Assembly: GCF_000423945.1 (NCBI RefSeq)
Contig: NZ_AUIY01000017.1
Span: forward strand, 82,577 to 146,576
Length of the DNA stretch: 64,000 nt
From: Butyrivibrio sp. XPD2002
GTDB lineage: Bacteria > Bacillota > Clostridia > Lachnospirales > Lachnospiraceae
Direction of reading: 5' to 3'
Part shown: positions 37,767 through 47,406 of the stretch, one piece after another
How positions within the stretch are numbered: position 1 is the first letter of the stretch
Layout: each line of letters opens with the position of its first letter
Notes under the pieces: model-generated
Told to the model about the DNA's origin: nothing
Databases searched by the model: none
The model's input: only the letters and a program-made list of their open reading frames with translations
Made by a program: the position numbers and the translations under genes

Positions 37767-37802
37767 AAAAACTCCCCGAGATGATCTCTCATCCCGGGGA
37801 GT
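37767..37802 (-). terminator. Intrinsic terminator after the 37934 gene
   Basis: On the minus strand CTCCCCGGGATGAG pairs with the complementary arm ending CTCGGGGAG, then TTTTTG. It lies about 130 nt downstream of the stop at 37934. Confidence 0.75.
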
Positions 37803-37933
37803 AGACAATCGGACATATATGCGGTTTGTCACGAACCAAAGAACAATATCTTACGATAAAGATTTGAATAAACAATATGTCTAATGTAGTACTAAGTTTT
37901 TATTTACTCCTACTTATCAGCATTTGAATATAA

Positions 37934-39112
37934 TTACTTATTGATAAGCTTTCCAATATTTGCTACTTCTTCTCTTCTAGTAATCTTATTCTTCTTGTCA
38001 TAATATGTAACACGAATAATAGTTACAGCTGTTGTCTCTTTGCTCTCAATTAACTTTGTACCTTTCTTAGTACCATCAGGCCAGTATGTTGTAGTATTAC
38101 GATCCCCTTCATTATTATTGACTTTGCTTAATTTAATCTTCTTACCATTCTTTACTTTCTTCCATGTAGGGCTTACCACATTTCCTGCATCATCTTCCTT
38201 TTCTCTTACAATTGTACCATCCTCTGATTTATACCGTTTCTTCCCGTCATCATAGTCATACACATAATCACGCTTCTCATACTTATCATAATTCTCAAGA
38301 CTAATTGTTCCAACTTCAATCTTCTTGAGTTTGAAATCTTTGTTCATGGTAACTTGAAGCTTTCCAGATTTCTTTGTTGTATAAGAAAGTCCACCCTTCT
38401 GATCAAAAGCAACATCATTCATTAGAGCAGTATTGTAATAAACTTCCTGACCAGCAAACTTTACTGACTTAACTGCATTACCATCTTCTCTAGCAATAAC
38501 CTTAATTGATTTTTCAACTGATGTTCCATTTTCAAGTACAGCAGTATACTTAAGTTTAAATGAGCCAGCCTTTTTAGCATAAAGTCTTATTGTATATTTA
38601 CCTTCTGCGCTATTTTTGGGTAACTTTTGAGCAGCGTCAGCATATGATACAGTCTGGATATCACCATTTACATCCTTATACTGCATGTTTTTATTTTTTA
38701 AATCAGCTACATCATAATCAATACCCGGATCTTCAAAAGTCTCTTCAGATTTCTTTACAACTCTAACCTTTAAACTCTTTTTATTTGATTTGAAGTTCTC
38801 AAATTTTTTTACATCTGCACTTGTTACCAAAGTAATCTCCTCGCCATACGACTTAGTAGAAATCGTAATCTGCTTTACTTTAGGTGCCAAGAATCTTTCT
38901 AATCTTCCAAGTTTAAGTGCTTTTTCACTTATCACATAATCTTTGTCCGAAATCGTCTTCTTTGTATCAGAATCAGAATACTCAGTATATGTGTGGTTGC
39001 CATCTTTAACATACTTACGCTCATAATAGGCATTCGCACTAATGGGTGCCAACATAGTAATTGACAGTGCCATTGCGAGCGCAGTAGCACCAAGTTTTAA
39101 AAATTTACTCAT
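37934..39112 (-). CDS. Secreted protein, paralogue 3 of a three-member family
   Basis: 392 residues from the ATG at 39112 (GGAGG site). The signal peptide MSKFLKLGATALAMALSIT is nearly the same as in the 30463 protein. The mature part shows the same landmarks as its paralogues (FAGQEVYY, VTMNKDFKLKKIEVGTISL, IRVTYYDKKNK) and is rich in lysine and tyrosine. It is probably a surface-exposed binding protein. An AACGGTT/AACCGTT inverted repeat lies 35-54 nt upstream of the start. Confidence 0.65.
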   Translation of the reverse strand: MSKFLKLGATALAMALSITMLAPISANAYYERKYVKDGNHTYTEYSDSDTKKTISDKDYVISEKALKLGRLERFLAPKVKQITISTKSYGEEITLVTSADVKKFENFKSNKKSLKVRVVKKSEETFEDPGIDYDVADLKNKNMQYKDVNGDIQTVSYADAAQKLPKNSAEGKYTIRLYAKKAGSFKLKYTAVLENGTSVEKSIKVIAREDGNAVKSVKFAGQEVYYNTALMNDVAFDQKGGLSYTTKKSGKLQVTMNKDFKLKKIEVGTISLENYDKYEKRDYVYDYDDGKKRYKSEDGTIVREKEDDAGNVVSPTWKKVKNGKKIKLSKVNNNEGDRNTTTYWPDGTKKGTKLIESKETTAVTIIRVTYYDKKNKITRREEVANIGKLINK

Positions 39113-39146
39113 AAAATTACCTCCACTCATAGAAATAGTTGTTTTT

Positions 39147-39166
39147 AACGGTTTGTCGTAACCGTT
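39147..39166. promoter_or_regulatory. Inverted repeat in the 5' leader, second copy
   Basis: AACGGTTTGTCGTAACCGTT: 7-bp arms, 6-nt loop; the same element as 31847-31864 apart from one loop base and longer arms. Beyond it to 39381 the sequence is AT-rich with no recognisable feature. Confidence 0.5.
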
Positions 39167-39381
39167 TGCTCGTGACATTTATGATTCTACACCCCCCGAA
39201 AACAAACGTCAACTCGGTTAATACGCGTATTTTCAAGGTTTTATGAGAGTTTATAAATTGTTTATAATTTGCAAAATTCCGTGAACACAGATAGGACACA
39301 GTCTCTACACATTTTGAACATAAATTAAATCTTATACGCAATTACAACATTTAATAAATTTTATATTGTTTTAATATAATC

Positions 39382-39429
39382 AAAAAAGAGAGTAGAGTTT
39401 TACGCCAAGCCGACATTACTCTACTCCCA
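39382..39429 (-). terminator. Terminator of the trp operon
   Basis: Minus strand GGGAGTAGAGT and ACTCTACTCTC arms flank a 19-nt loop and run into TTTTTT. It lies about 57 nt after the trpG stop. Confidence 0.8.
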
Positions 39430-39485
39430 TCTTTTCTATATTTTATTCTGCTAAGAAACTCCTCGCCAAAACTCGGATTAGCTAT

Positions 39486-40052
39486 TTATCCCTTAACAAA
39501 ATTCTTCAGCATCTGTTTACCATCCGGTGTCATTATTGATTCAGGATGGAACTGGACTCCATAGATTGGATAGTCCCTATGCTTTACTGCCATGACTTCG
39601 CCATCTGTGGTACGGGCGGTTACGATCAAATCATCCGGAATCGTGGAATCATCAGCTGCAAGAGAATGATATCTCGCAACAGGTGCTACCTCAGGAAGTC
39701 CTGCAAAGAGCAGACAGTTTAAATCAAACTTCACATCTGACTGTTTTCCATGCATAAGTTCCTTGGCGTAGGTTACGGTAGCTCCGTAGGCAGCGCAGAT
39801 TGCCTGATGTCCGAGGCACACACCGAGGGTCGGGATCTTCTTTGCAAGAGTCGTTGCCACCTCCATGCATATTCCGGCGTCCTCAGGTCTTCCAGGGCCT
39901 GGTGACAGGATTATTCTGTCGGGATTAAGCTCCTCGATTTCAGAGATTGTCATCTCGTCATTTCGAATAACCTTTATGTCAGGCTCTATCTCCCCGATCA
40001 GCTGGTACAGGTTGTATGAAAAGCTGTCGTAATTATCTATTAGTAAAATCAT
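39486..40052 (-). CDS. trpG: Anthranilate synthase component II (glutamine amidotransferase)
   Basis: 188 residues, a class I glutamine amidotransferase. Visible are LLIDNYDSFSYNL at the N-terminus, the oxyanion GPGRPEDAG, the nucleophile cysteine in GVCLGHQAI (about residue 79), and the catalytic HPES (YGVQFHPESI). It provides ammonia from glutamine to TrpE. It is the last gene of the operon, 49 nt after trpE with an AAGGA site, and ends just before the operon terminator. Confidence 0.93.
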   Translation of the reverse strand: MILLIDNYDSFSYNLYQLIGEIEPDIKVIRNDEMTISEIEELNPDRIILSPGPGRPEDAGICMEVATTLAKKIPTLGVCLGHQAICAAYGATVTYAKELMHGKQSDVKFDLNCLLFAGLPEVAPVARYHSLAADDSTIPDDLIVTARTTDGEVMAVKHRDYPIYGVQFHPESIMTPDGKQMLKNFVKG

Positions 40053-40101
40053 GATGTTTCCTTCTTTCTTTTCCTTCGTAGCTGACTTAACTCAAATATT
40101 A

Positions 40102-41586
40102 TTACGCCTCAAGCGCCTTCATGGATGCCTTAGCTTTGTTCATGCACTCCTCGAATTCCTTCTCCGGAACTGAATCCGCTACTATTCCGGCACCGCTTCT
40201 AACGAACACTTTTCCGTTTTTCTTATAGGCTATTCTGATTGCGATGCAGGTGTCCATGTTGCCTGTAAAATCGATGTAGCCGATGGCTCCGCCGTATATA
40301 CCGCGCTTGTTATTTTCAAGCTCACCTATTATCTGACATGCGCGAATCTTAGGTGCACCTGACAGTGTTCCTGCAGGAAGTACTGATGAAATGGCATCCA
40401 GCGCATCCTTGTCATCTCTTATGTCTCCGCGGACTGTTGAACCGATGTGCATTACATGTGAATAGCGCTCGATGGAGTGAAGCTTTTCAACCTGAACAGA
40501 GCCGAATTTACTGATTTTTCCAAGGTCGTTTCTACCAAGGTCCACCAGCATGTTGTGCTCAGCAAGCTCCTTCTTGTCAACGAGAAGCTCTGTCTCGAGC
40601 CTCTTATCCTCTTCCTCTGTCGCGCCTCTCGGTCTTGTTCCTGCAAGAGGGAAGGTGTGGAGAACGCCGTCCTGCAGCTTAACCAGTGTCTCAGGAGATG
40701 CACCTGCTACCTCTACATCTGTTCCTGAAAAATAGAACATGTAAGGAGAAGGATTGATTGTTCTCAGCATTCTGTAGGTATCAAAAAGACTTCCCTCAAA
40801 GGGCGCCGAGAATCTGTTGGAAAGAACTATCTGGAAGATATCTCCCTCGAATATGTGCTTTTTCGCTCTCTCAACCATGTCACAGTACTGCTCTTTATTG
40901 AAAAGAGGAGTCATTTCACCAAGAAGCTTTCCGGGAGTCTCCTCAAGCTTTTCACCTGTTTTAAGAAGCTTCTCGATATCCTCTAAATCCTTTGCAGCTT
41001 TCTCATAGCTTTCCTTCAGGAATTCAGGACTGCTGCCCTTTTCAGAGGTAAGCTTCATATTAGAAATAAGAACAATCTTCTGCTTGGTGTTATCAAAAGC
41101 GATGACCTTTTCAAAGAGCATAAGGTCCATATCCATGAAGCCTTCTGAATCCTCAACATCCATTCTCACCGTGGGCTCGCTGTAGCCAAGATAGTCATAG
41201 GAGAAATATCCCACCATTCCACCTGCAAAGGTAGGAAGATATGAAAAGCGAGGACTTCTGTACTTTGAGAGAATCACTCTAAGGCACTCAGAAGGATCTC
41301 CTGTCCTGGAGTTTTCATTGCCATTTTCATCTGTGATGGTGACAACATCATTTGCACAGGTGATTTTCATGGTTGGCTCGTAGCCAAGAAAAGTATATCT
41401 TCCCCAGGTCTCGTTGGCCTGCGCGGACTCCAGCATATATACATGCTTAGAAGCCTTTTTTAGTATTCGCATAGCCTCAATAGGTGTTATGAAATCCGAA
41501 AGGATCTCGCAGCTTACGGGGGCTACGTCATAGTTTCCGGTCGAAGCTAATTTTTCTATTTCATTAAATTCAGGTAATGTTTTCAT
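40102..41586 (-). CDS. trpE: Anthranilate synthase component I
   Basis: 494 residues from the ATG at 41586, preceded by GAGGA at good spacing. The ATG four codons upstream (41598) overlaps the trpA stop as ATGA and is a possible alternative. The chorismate-binding core contains [19 protein letters not shown], a [13 protein letters not shown] segment and [19 protein letters not shown], plus the late [13 protein letters not shown]. Converts chorismate to anthranilate with TrpG. Its position after trpA rather than at the operon head is unusual. Confidence 0.92.
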   Translation of the reverse strand: MKTLPEFNEIEKLASTGNYDVAPVSCEILSDFITPIEAMRILKKASKHVYMLESAQANETWGRYTFLGYEPTMKITCANDVVTITDENGNENSRTGDPSECLRVILSKYRSPRFSYLPTFAGGMVGYFSYDYLGYSEPTVRMDVEDSEGFMDMDLMLFEKVIAFDNTKQKIVLISNMKLTSEKGSSPEFLKESYEKAAKDLEDIEKLLKTGEKLEETPGKLLGEMTPLFNKEQYCDMVERAKKHIFEGDIFQIVLSNRFSAPFEGSLFDTYRMLRTINPSPYMFYFSGTDVEVAGASPETLVKLQDGVLHTFPLAGTRPRGATEEEDKRLETELLVDKKELAEHNMLVDLGRNDLGKISKFGSVQVEKLHSIERYSHVMHIGSTVRGDIRDDKDALDAISSVLPAGTLSGAPKIRACQIIGELENNKRGIYGGAIGYIDFTGNMDTCIAIRIAYKKNGKVFVRSGAGIVADSVPEKEFEECMNKAKASMKALEA

Positions 41587-41594
41587 GTTTATCC

Positions 41595-42371
41595 TCATGA
41601 TGCCTTATAGGCGCTCTTCATGTTCTTTACAAACTCTCCAACGTGAACAGGTGCATCCTTGCCATACTGTTCAATAATTCGGACAATAGCTGAGCCAACT
41701 ATTGCACCGTCCGATATATCGGACATCTCTTTTGCCTGCTGGGGAGTGGAAATTCCAAAGCCCACGGCGCAGGGTACATCGGTCACTTTTCTTATCTTAT
41801 CAACAAGATCCTTAACATTGGTGCTGATAGAGCTTCTCGTTCCTGTGACACCAAGACTTGATACGATATAGATGAATCCCTTAGCTTCCCTGGCAATCAT
41901 GGCGATTCTGTCCTCGGAGGTGGGAGCTACCATGGAGATGAAGTCAACACCGTAAGCTCCTGCTGCATCTACGAATTCTTCCTTTTCCTCAAAAGGAACA
42001 TCAGGAAGGATTACTCCATCCATTCCGTTCTCCTTACATTTTGCAAAGAACTTATCCATTCCGTATGAAAAGATAACATTGGCGTATGTCATGAATACCA
42101 TAGGCACTGTGATCTCGCTTCTGATCTCTTTTACCATGTCGAAGATATCATCTGTTGTTATGCCGTTTTTCAGTGCTCTGATATTAGCTCCCTGAATCAC
42201 AGGTCCCTCAGCAGTGGGGTCTGAAAAGGGAATGCCAAGCTCTATGAGGTCTGCTCCGTTTGCCTGAAGCTCACGGAGGATTTTCTTTGTGGTCTCAAGG
42301 TCGGGATCACCGCAGGTAACAAAGGGAATGAACGCCTTTTTATTATTGAATGCTTCTACTATCTTACTCAT
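41595..42371 (-). CDS. trpA: Tryptophan synthase alpha chain
   Basis: 258 residues from the ATG at 42371, which has a GGGAGG site and overlaps the trpB stop by 8 nt. TIM-barrel signatures are intact: [12 protein letters not shown], the catalytic glutamate in [16 protein letters not shown], the aspartate in [12 protein letters not shown], and GFGISTPQQ near the C-terminus. Cleaves indole-3-glycerol phosphate to indole, which channels to TrpB. Overlaps with both neighbours show tight translational coupling. Confidence 0.95.
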   Translation of the reverse strand: MSKIVEAFNNKKAFIPFVTCGDPDLETTKKILRELQANGADLIELGIPFSDPTAEGPVIQGANIRALKNGITTDDIFDMVKEIRSEITVPMVFMTYANVIFSYGMDKFFAKCKENGMDGVILPDVPFEEKEEFVDAAGAYGVDFISMVAPTSEDRIAMIAREAKGFIYIVSSLGVTGTRSSISTNVKDLVDKIRKVTDVPCAVGFGISTPQQAKEMSDISDGAIVGSAIVRIIEQYGKDAPVHVGEFVKNMKSAYKAS

Positions 42372-43554
42372 GGATATCCTCCCCTCTGTATCTTGCAATT
42401 GCAGCGCAGTCCTTATCGCCTCTGCCTGAAATTGTTATAACTATGATCTCATCTTTACTCATTGTCGGAGCAATTTTTATAGCATGAGCAACTGCATGTG
42501 CAGACTCAATCGCGGGAATAATGCCCTCTGTCTTGGACAAATATTCGAATGCGTTAACAGCTTCATCATCTGTTACAGGTACATACTGTGCGCGTCCTGT
42601 GTCGTGAAGATTAGCGTGCTCTGGTCCGATTCCGGGATAATCAAGTCCCGCTGAAATGGAATAAACCGGAGCTATCTGGCCGTATTCATCCTGGCAGAAG
42701 TAGGACTTCATACCATGGAAAATTCCGAGCTTTCCAGTATTTATTGTTGCTGCTGTCTCAAAGGTATCTATGCCTCTTCCTGCTGCCTCACAGCCGATAA
42801 GCTTAACATCCTTATCCTCAATGAAGTTGTAGAAGGTTCCGATCGCATTTGATCCGCCACCTACACAGGCCATTACTACATTGGGAAGTCGTCCTTCCTT
42901 TTCAAGAATCTGCTCCTTGATCTCCTTGGAGATAACAGCCTGGAAGTCTCTTACTATAGTAGGAAAAGGATGCGGTCCCATAACTGATCCAAGACAGTAA
43001 TGTGTATCATCAATTCTGGAGGTCCACTCTCTCATAGCCTCTGATACAGCGTCCTTGAGTGTTGCAGTTCCTGATGTTATAGGGATTACCTCTGCACCAA
43101 GAAGTCTCATTCTGTATACGTTAAGGGCCTGTCTCTTGGTGTCCTCTTCTCCCATGAATACGACACATTCCATACCCATAAGAGCTGCTGCTGTAGCTGT
43201 TGCAACGCCGTGCTGACCTGCACCTGTCTCAGCGATAAGTCTTGTCTTTCCCATCTTCTTGGCAAGGAGAGCCTGACCTAAAACGTTGTTGATCTTGTGT
43301 GATCCTGTGTGGTTGAGATCCTCTCTCTTTAAGTAGATCTTTGCTCCGCCAAGGTCCTTTGTCATCTTCTCAGCGTAGTAAAGTCTTGAAGGTCTTCCCG
43401 CATATTCATTTAAAAGCTCTGTCAGCTCTCTGTTAAATTCAGGATCATTTTTATAATGATTGTAGGCTTTCTCAAGCTCTATTACTGCATTCATAAGAGT
43501 TTCAGGAATGTACTGTCCGCCGTGGACTCCGAATCTTCCGTCTTTGTTAGTCAT
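42364..43554 (-). CDS. trpB: Tryptophan synthase beta chain
   Basis: 396 residues from the ATG at 43554 with an AAAAGGAG site. The PLP lysine is in the HTGSHKINN motif, and [15 protein letters not shown], the substrate loop and the [10 protein letters not shown] phosphate-binding glycine loop are present, as is the [10 protein letters not shown] segment. Condenses indole with serine. An extended palindromic repeat lies between trpF and this gene, so upstream in-frame codons are repeat-encoded and not part of the protein. Confidence 0.96.
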   Translation of the reverse strand: MTNKDGRFGVHGGQYIPETLMNAVIELEKAYNHYKNDPEFNRELTELLNEYAGRPSRLYYAEKMTKDLGGAKIYLKREDLNHTGSHKINNVLGQALLAKKMGKTRLIAETGAGQHGVATATAAALMGMECVVFMGEEDTKRQALNVYRMRLLGAEVIPITSGTATLKDAVSEAMREWTSRIDDTHYCLGSVMGPHPFPTIVRDFQAVISKEIKEQILEKEGRLPNVVMACVGGGSNAIGTFYNFIEDKDVKLIGCEAAGRGIDTFETAATINTGKLGIFHGMKSYFCQDEYGQIAPVYSISAGLDYPGIGPEHANLHDTGRAQYVPVTDDEAVNAFEYLSKTEGIIPAIESAHAVAHAIKIAPTMSKDEIIVITISGRGDKDCAAIARYRGEDIHE

Positions 43555-43572
43555 GTTGTTTCTCCTTTTGTT

Positions 43573-43618
43573 GCCCTCATCCGGCACTTCGTGCCACCTT
43601 CTCCCATAGGGAGAAGGC
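43573..43618. repeat. Palindromic repeat, copy A (trpF-trpB junction)
   Basis: Two adjacent hairpins, GGCAC-TTC-GTGCC and CCTTCTCCC-ATA-GGGAGAAGG. Nearly the same 46-49 nt sequence occurs at 44243-44291, and it resembles dispersed REP-like elements seen in many genomes. It fills the whole gap between trpF and trpB. Confidence 0.8.
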
Positions 43619-43619
43619 T

Positions 43620-44240
43620 TTAAGAGTGCCTTACTACTTCGATTATTTTTTTCATTTTCTCCTCATCCTTAACGCCGTCGGTCTCAATCCCCGAGCTGAC
43701 ATCTATGGCGTAAGGCTTTATAACATCTACCGCTTCCTTTATATTGTCTGCATTTATGCCGCCTGCAAGGAAGTAAGGTCTTTCAATATTTTTTAATATG
43801 TCCCATTTGAAGGCTGAACCTGTGCCCTGACCTGAATCGATGAGAACCATGTCTGCAGAGGATTTATTTATTGCCTCTATCTGTTCATCCAGCTTTTCTT
43901 TTATGGTGTCACCTTTTATCTGAAAAGCCTTGATGATTTTTGCATCGGTGAGTTTTCTTAACTGTCCAATATATTTCTCATCTTCTTTTCCGTGGAGCTG
44001 GATGACATCGATTATTCCTGCGCTCACAAGCTTTGCTATCGTATCCGAATCTTCATCAACAAAAACTCCGACTGCCTTAATGCTTGTATCCAGCTTTTCC
44101 TTTAGAGTCTTTGCCTCTAAAGGCTCCACATTGCGCTTACTTTTTTTAAAAAACACAAAGCCAATGTAGTCGGGATGAAGCTTGTTTACTATTTGGATGT
44201 CCTCCGGCCTTTTCAGGCCACAGAATTTTGTTCTTATCAT
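43620..44240 (-). CDS. trpF: Phosphoribosylanthranilate isomerase
   Basis: 206 residues from the ATG at 44240. The TIM-barrel N-terminus [12 protein letters not shown] carries the catalytic cysteine, and the catalytic aspartate lies in [20 protein letters not shown] and DVSSGIE form the phosphate-binding part. Its ribosome binding site (GAGGGG) is contributed by the palindromic repeat that separates it from trpC. It is followed by the second copy of that repeat. Confidence 0.92.
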   Translation of the reverse strand: MIRTKFCGLKRPEDIQIVNKLHPDYIGFVFFKKSKRNVEPLEAKTLKEKLDTSIKAVGVFVDEDSDTIAKLVSAGIIDVIQLHGKEDEKYIGQLRKLTDAKIIKAFQIKGDTIKEKLDEQIEAINKSSADMVLIDSGQGTGSAFKWDILKNIERPYFLAGGINADNIKEAVDVIKPYAIDVSSGIETDGVKDEEKMKKIIEVVRHS

Positions 44241-44242
44241 AT

Positions 44243-44291
44243 GCCCCTCATCCGGCACTTCGTGCCACCTTCTCCCCGGAGGGGCGAAGGC
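44243..44291. repeat. Palindromic repeat, copy B (inside the trpC 3' end)
   Basis: Near-identical to copy A. It encodes the last 13 or so residues of TrpC ([12 protein letters not shown]) and its stop codon, and supplies the GAGGGG ribosome binding site for trpF, so it appears to have inserted at the trpC/trpF junction. Confidence 0.8.
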
Positions 44292-45054
44292 TTTCCAGCA
44301 TTGCTTTCTTATCTGCAGCTCTCATAAGTGTTTCACCGATGAGTACCGCATCGACTCCGTTTCCTTTAAGTGCTCTCACATCCTCCGGTGTCTTGATTCC
44401 GCTCTCTGAAACGTAGATAACATCTCTCGGGATCATCTGTCTAAGTCTCATGCTGTTTCCGGTATCCACTGAAAAGTCCTTTAAGTTTCTATTGTTTACA
44501 CCGATTATTCTGGCTCCTGCTTCAAGTCCGATTTCAATCTCAGCTTCGTCGTGTGCCTCAACCAGAGCTGATAATCCAAGACTGTCGCAGATGTTTATGT
44601 ATTCCTTTATCTGCTCTCCTTCGAGAATCGCACAGATGAGAAGCACTGCCGATGCACCGAGAACCTTGGCTTCATATATCATGTACTCGTCAACTGTGAA
44701 GTCCTTTCTGATGCAGGGAATCTTTACGGCATCTGTGATTTCCTTAAGGTATCTGTCATCTCCCAAAAACCACTTGGGCTCTGTGAGGACTGAGATACAA
44801 TCAGCTCCTGCCTTTTCATATTCCTTCGCAATCTCGAGATAAGGAAACTCTTCTGCGATGATGCCCTTGGAAGGTGAGGCCTTCTTACATTCACAGATGA
44901 AGGATATTCCTTCCTTCTTAAGGGCCTTTTCAAATGAGAAGTCTCCCTTTTGAAGTACCTCTGCATCCCATCGCATCTCTTCAGGTGATATATTCTGTTT
45001 TGCTTTTCCTACGCGAACCTTCGCGTATTCTGCAAGTTCATCTAAAATTGTCAT
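44248..45054 (-). CDS. trpC: Indole-3-glycerol phosphate synthase
   Basis: 268 residues. Family signatures include FICECKKASPSKGII, the catalytic lysine in RKDFTVDEYMI, ALVEAHDEAEIE, IIGVNNRNLKDF and VSESGIKTPEDV. Its ATG overlaps the trpD stop (TAATG). The natural protein seems to end near MLESL. The final [12 protein letters not shown] tail is encoded by the palindromic repeat and is absent from ordinary family members as far as I recall; it probably does not affect activity. Confidence 0.93.
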   Translation of the reverse strand: MTILDELAEYAKVRVGKAKQNISPEEMRWDAEVLQKGDFSFEKALKKEGISFICECKKASPSKGIIAEEFPYLEIAKEYEKAGADCISVLTEPKWFLGDDRYLKEITDAVKIPCIRKDFTVDEYMIYEAKVLGASAVLLICAILEGEQIKEYINICDSLGLSALVEAHDEAEIEIGLEAGARIIGVNNRNLKDFSVDTGNSMRLRQMIPRDVIYVSESGIKTPEDVRALKGNGVDAVLIGETLMRAADKKAMLESLRPSGEKVARSAG

Positions 45055-46088
45055 TATGCACTCTTCTCTTCTGCTCTGTTGCTGACCTCGATCAGCTTTT
45101 CAAGTGTCTCTGTTGCCTTTCCGGAATCAATGATCTTAGCTGCAAGCTTTATGCCATCTGCGAAGCTGTCTGCTTTTCCTCCGATATAAAGTGATGCGCC
45201 TGCGTTCATAAGAACTGCATCTCTCTTGGGTCCCTTTTCACCTGCAAGGATTCTTCTTGTGATCTCTGCGTTCTCCTCAGGATTGCCACCCTTTAAATCA
45301 TCCTTGGTGCATCTGTTAAGACCGAAGTCCTCAGGCTTGATCGTGTAGGTCTTGAACCATCCGTCCTTAATCTCACAAACCTTGGTAGGAGCACTGAGTG
45401 AAATCTCATCAAGCTTATCCATTCCGTAAACAACCATTCCTCTCTTAACTCCGAGGGTTACAAGAACCTGTGCAAGGGGCTCAACAAGGTACTCATCATA
45501 TACACCGAGGAGCTGCATCTTGGGTGATCCGGGATTTGTAAGTGGTCCAAGGATGTTGAAAACTGTTCTGAATCCAAGCTCTCTTCTGATAGCACCTACA
45601 TACTTCATGGAGGTGTGATATTTCTGAGCAAAGAAGAAGCACATTCCAACCTCGTTTAAAAGCTCGATGCACTTTTCAGGATCCTGCTGGATGTTAACTC
45701 CGAGAGCCTCGAGGCAATCTGCTGTTCCGCAGCTTGATGATGCTGCTCTGTTTCCGTGCTTTGCAACCTTCATTCCGCCTGCTGCCGCTACAAGAGCTGA
45801 GGTTGTGGAAATATTGAAGCTGTGTGCATTGTCGCCGCCGGTTCCAACGATTTCGAAAATATCCATATCTGTCTCAACCTTGGTTGCGTGATCTCTCATA
45901 GCTGCTGCACAGCCTGCGATCTCTTCGGTGGTCTCAGCTCTTGCACTCTTGGTTGAAAGAGCTGAAAGAAATGCTGCGTTCTGAGTTGGGGTTGTCTCGC
46001 CGCCCATTATCTCGTTCATAACTGCATAGGCCTCGTCATAAGTAAGGTCCTCTTTGTTTACGATTTTTTCGATTGCTTCTTTGATCAT
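45054..46088 (-). CDS. trpD: Anthranilate phosphoribosyltransferase
   Basis: 344 residues, first gene of the operon. The PRPP-binding glycine loop is in [20 protein letters not shown], followed by [23 protein letters not shown] and a GPLTNPGSP segment, all typical. The ATG has AAAGGAGG. Upstream are a hairpin, a Trp-specific T-box and a promoter. It catalyses the second step of the pathway. Confidence 0.95.
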   Translation of the reverse strand: MIKEAIEKIVNKEDLTYDEAYAVMNEIMGGETTPTQNAAFLSALSTKSARAETTEEIAGCAAAMRDHATKVETDMDIFEIVGTGGDNAHSFNISTTSALVAAAGGMKVAKHGNRAASSSCGTADCLEALGVNIQQDPEKCIELLNEVGMCFFFAQKYHTSMKYVGAIRRELGFRTVFNILGPLTNPGSPKMQLLGVYDEYLVEPLAQVLVTLGVKRGMVVYGMDKLDEISLSAPTKVCEIKDGWFKTYTIKPEDFGLNRCTKDDLKGGNPEENAEITRRILAGEKGPKRDAVLMNAGASLYIGGKADSFADGIKLAAKIIDSGKATETLEKLIEVSNRAEEKSA

Positions 46089-46115
46089 GATTTTTTCCTC
46101 CTTTGATTTTCTCTA

Positions 46116-46163
46116 CGTGTAAAGCAGAAACGCATTTGTAACTGCATGGCTCTGCTTTACACG
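46116..46163 (-). other. Hairpin directly after the trp T-box terminator
   Basis: Perfect 13-bp arms CGTGTAAAGCAGA/TCTGCTTTACACG around a 22-nt loop, starting right at the end of the terminator U-run. A similar CGTGAAAAGC/GCTTTTCACG hairpin follows the proS T-box. No known T-box part occupies this position. Confidence 0.65.
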
Positions 46164-46164
46164 C

Positions 46165-46460
46165 AAAAAAGTCCTTGACAGAATATACTTCTGTCAAGGA
46201 CGAATAATTAACTAATCTATCCGCGGTGCCACCTTGATTCATAGCAAAAGCTACGCGCTTAACAGGATACCAACATATCCCCGGCAACTAACGTATGCCC
46301 TACGTTGCAGAATACTAAGTTGATTTTCCATCGAACTTTTCCCTGCACCCTCAGCGGTCCATTTGATAACTTGTTTCTTATCCGGCTCTCACCACCCCGG
46401 ACTCTCTGTGAAGGCATCATTACCTTTATCTCCGCTTCATCGGTTTAAAGTATTAAGTTA
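46165..46460 (-). ncRNA. T-box riboswitch, tryptophan-specific
   Basis: The T-box sequence AAGGTGGCACCGCGGATAG (minus strand, about 46218-46236) precedes a terminator (GTCCTTGACAG..CTGTCAAGGAC then TTTTTT, 46165-46202). Stem I elements GGGGTGGTGAGAGCCGG and the specifier region AAATGGACCGC are visible. The specifier codon TGG (46361-46359) matches tryptophan, in keeping with control of trp genes. Uncharged tRNA-Trp would favour the antiterminator. Confidence 0.93.
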
Positions 46461-46466
46461 TTAAGG

Positions 46467-46495
46467 AGTTTACTTTCATTTAGTTTTCTTGTCAA
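46467..46495 (-). promoter_or_regulatory. Promoter of the trp operon
   Basis: Minus strand TTGACA (46495-46490), 17-bp spacer, TAAACT (46472-46467), directly upstream of the T-box. Confidence 0.65.
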
Positions 46496-46563
46496 TCACT
46501 TTTTTGCAATTGATTAATTCTGAATGAAAATAGATTAAAATAAATCAAGTTTTACACAAGTAA

Positions 46564-47406
46564 TTAATACTCCTCAAGGAAATTGTGTCGTACTCCCTTT
46601 TGCTTGTACTCTATAACAGTATCAAGATTTACATTCTCTACGCTTTTGAAAATGTTGGATTCCACAAAGGGATTGGTCTTTTTAAGTTCAGCGATAAGAT
46701 TCTTGATCTCAAGGCGCTTGGAATTTGAGCTTCCATCATCATTTAACGTGGAACAGGTCTCAGTAAAATGACATGCGCACTGCAAAAATCTCAGATTATT
46801 GTAATCTCTCCAGGCACATATATCGCTCTCCCTGATGAAATACATCGGTCTGATAAGCTCCATTCCTTCAAAATTAGTGCTGTGGAGTTTGGGCATCATG
46901 GACTGAACCTGACCACCATAGAGCATTCCCATAAGGATTGTCTCTATAACATCATCATAATGGTGTCCTAATGCTATCTTATTGCAGCCAAGCTCCTTTG
47001 CCTTACTGTAGAGATAACCACGTCGCATTCTCGCACAGAGGTAGCAAGGATTTCTGTCTATATTATCCACGGTGTCAAATATGGTGCTCTCAAAAATAGT
47101 AACCGGTATTCCAAGTGCTGCCGCATTACTTTCTATCAAAGCCCTGTTTGCATCAACATATCCCGGATCCATCACAAGAAAGGTCAATTCAAAATTAACC
47201 TTTCTGTGCCTTTGGATTTCCTGAAAAAGCTTAGCCATAAGCATCGAGTCTTTTCCACCTGATATGCACACAGCGATGTGATCGCCCTCTTCAATCAGCC
47301 TGTATGTTTTACAGGCTCTTGCAAATGGTGAAAAAAGCTGTTTATGATACTTTTTCTGTATACTGGTCTCAGCTTTTTTTATTGTATCCTCAGTTGTTTC
47401 TTTCAT
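46564..47406 (-). CDS. ttcA: TtcA-family tRNA 2-thiolation protein
   Basis: 280 residues. The PP-loop CISGGKDSMLM (about 49-59) binds ATP. The cysteine pair in NPCYLCARMRRG and the CACHFTETC region fit the iron-sulfur-binding and catalytic cysteines of the TtcA/TtuA group, and GHHYDDVIETILMGMLYGG is diagnostic. It probably thiolates cytidine-32 of tRNAs, although the exact position cannot be told from sequence. Its ATG overlaps the proS stop (ATGA), so it shares the proS T-box operon. Confidence 0.8.
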   Translation of the reverse strand: MKETTEDTIKKAETSIQKKYHKQLFSPFARACKTYRLIEEGDHIAVCISGGKDSMLMAKLFQEIQRHRKVNFELTFLVMDPGYVDANRALIESNAAALGIPVTIFESTIFDTVDNIDRNPCYLCARMRRGYLYSKAKELGCNKIALGHHYDDVIETILMGMLYGGQVQSMMPKLHSTNFEGMELIRPMYFIRESDICAWRDYNNLRFLQCACHFTETCSTLNDDGSSNSKRLEIKNLIAELKKTNPFVESNIFKSVENVNLDTVIEYKQKGVRHNFLEEY

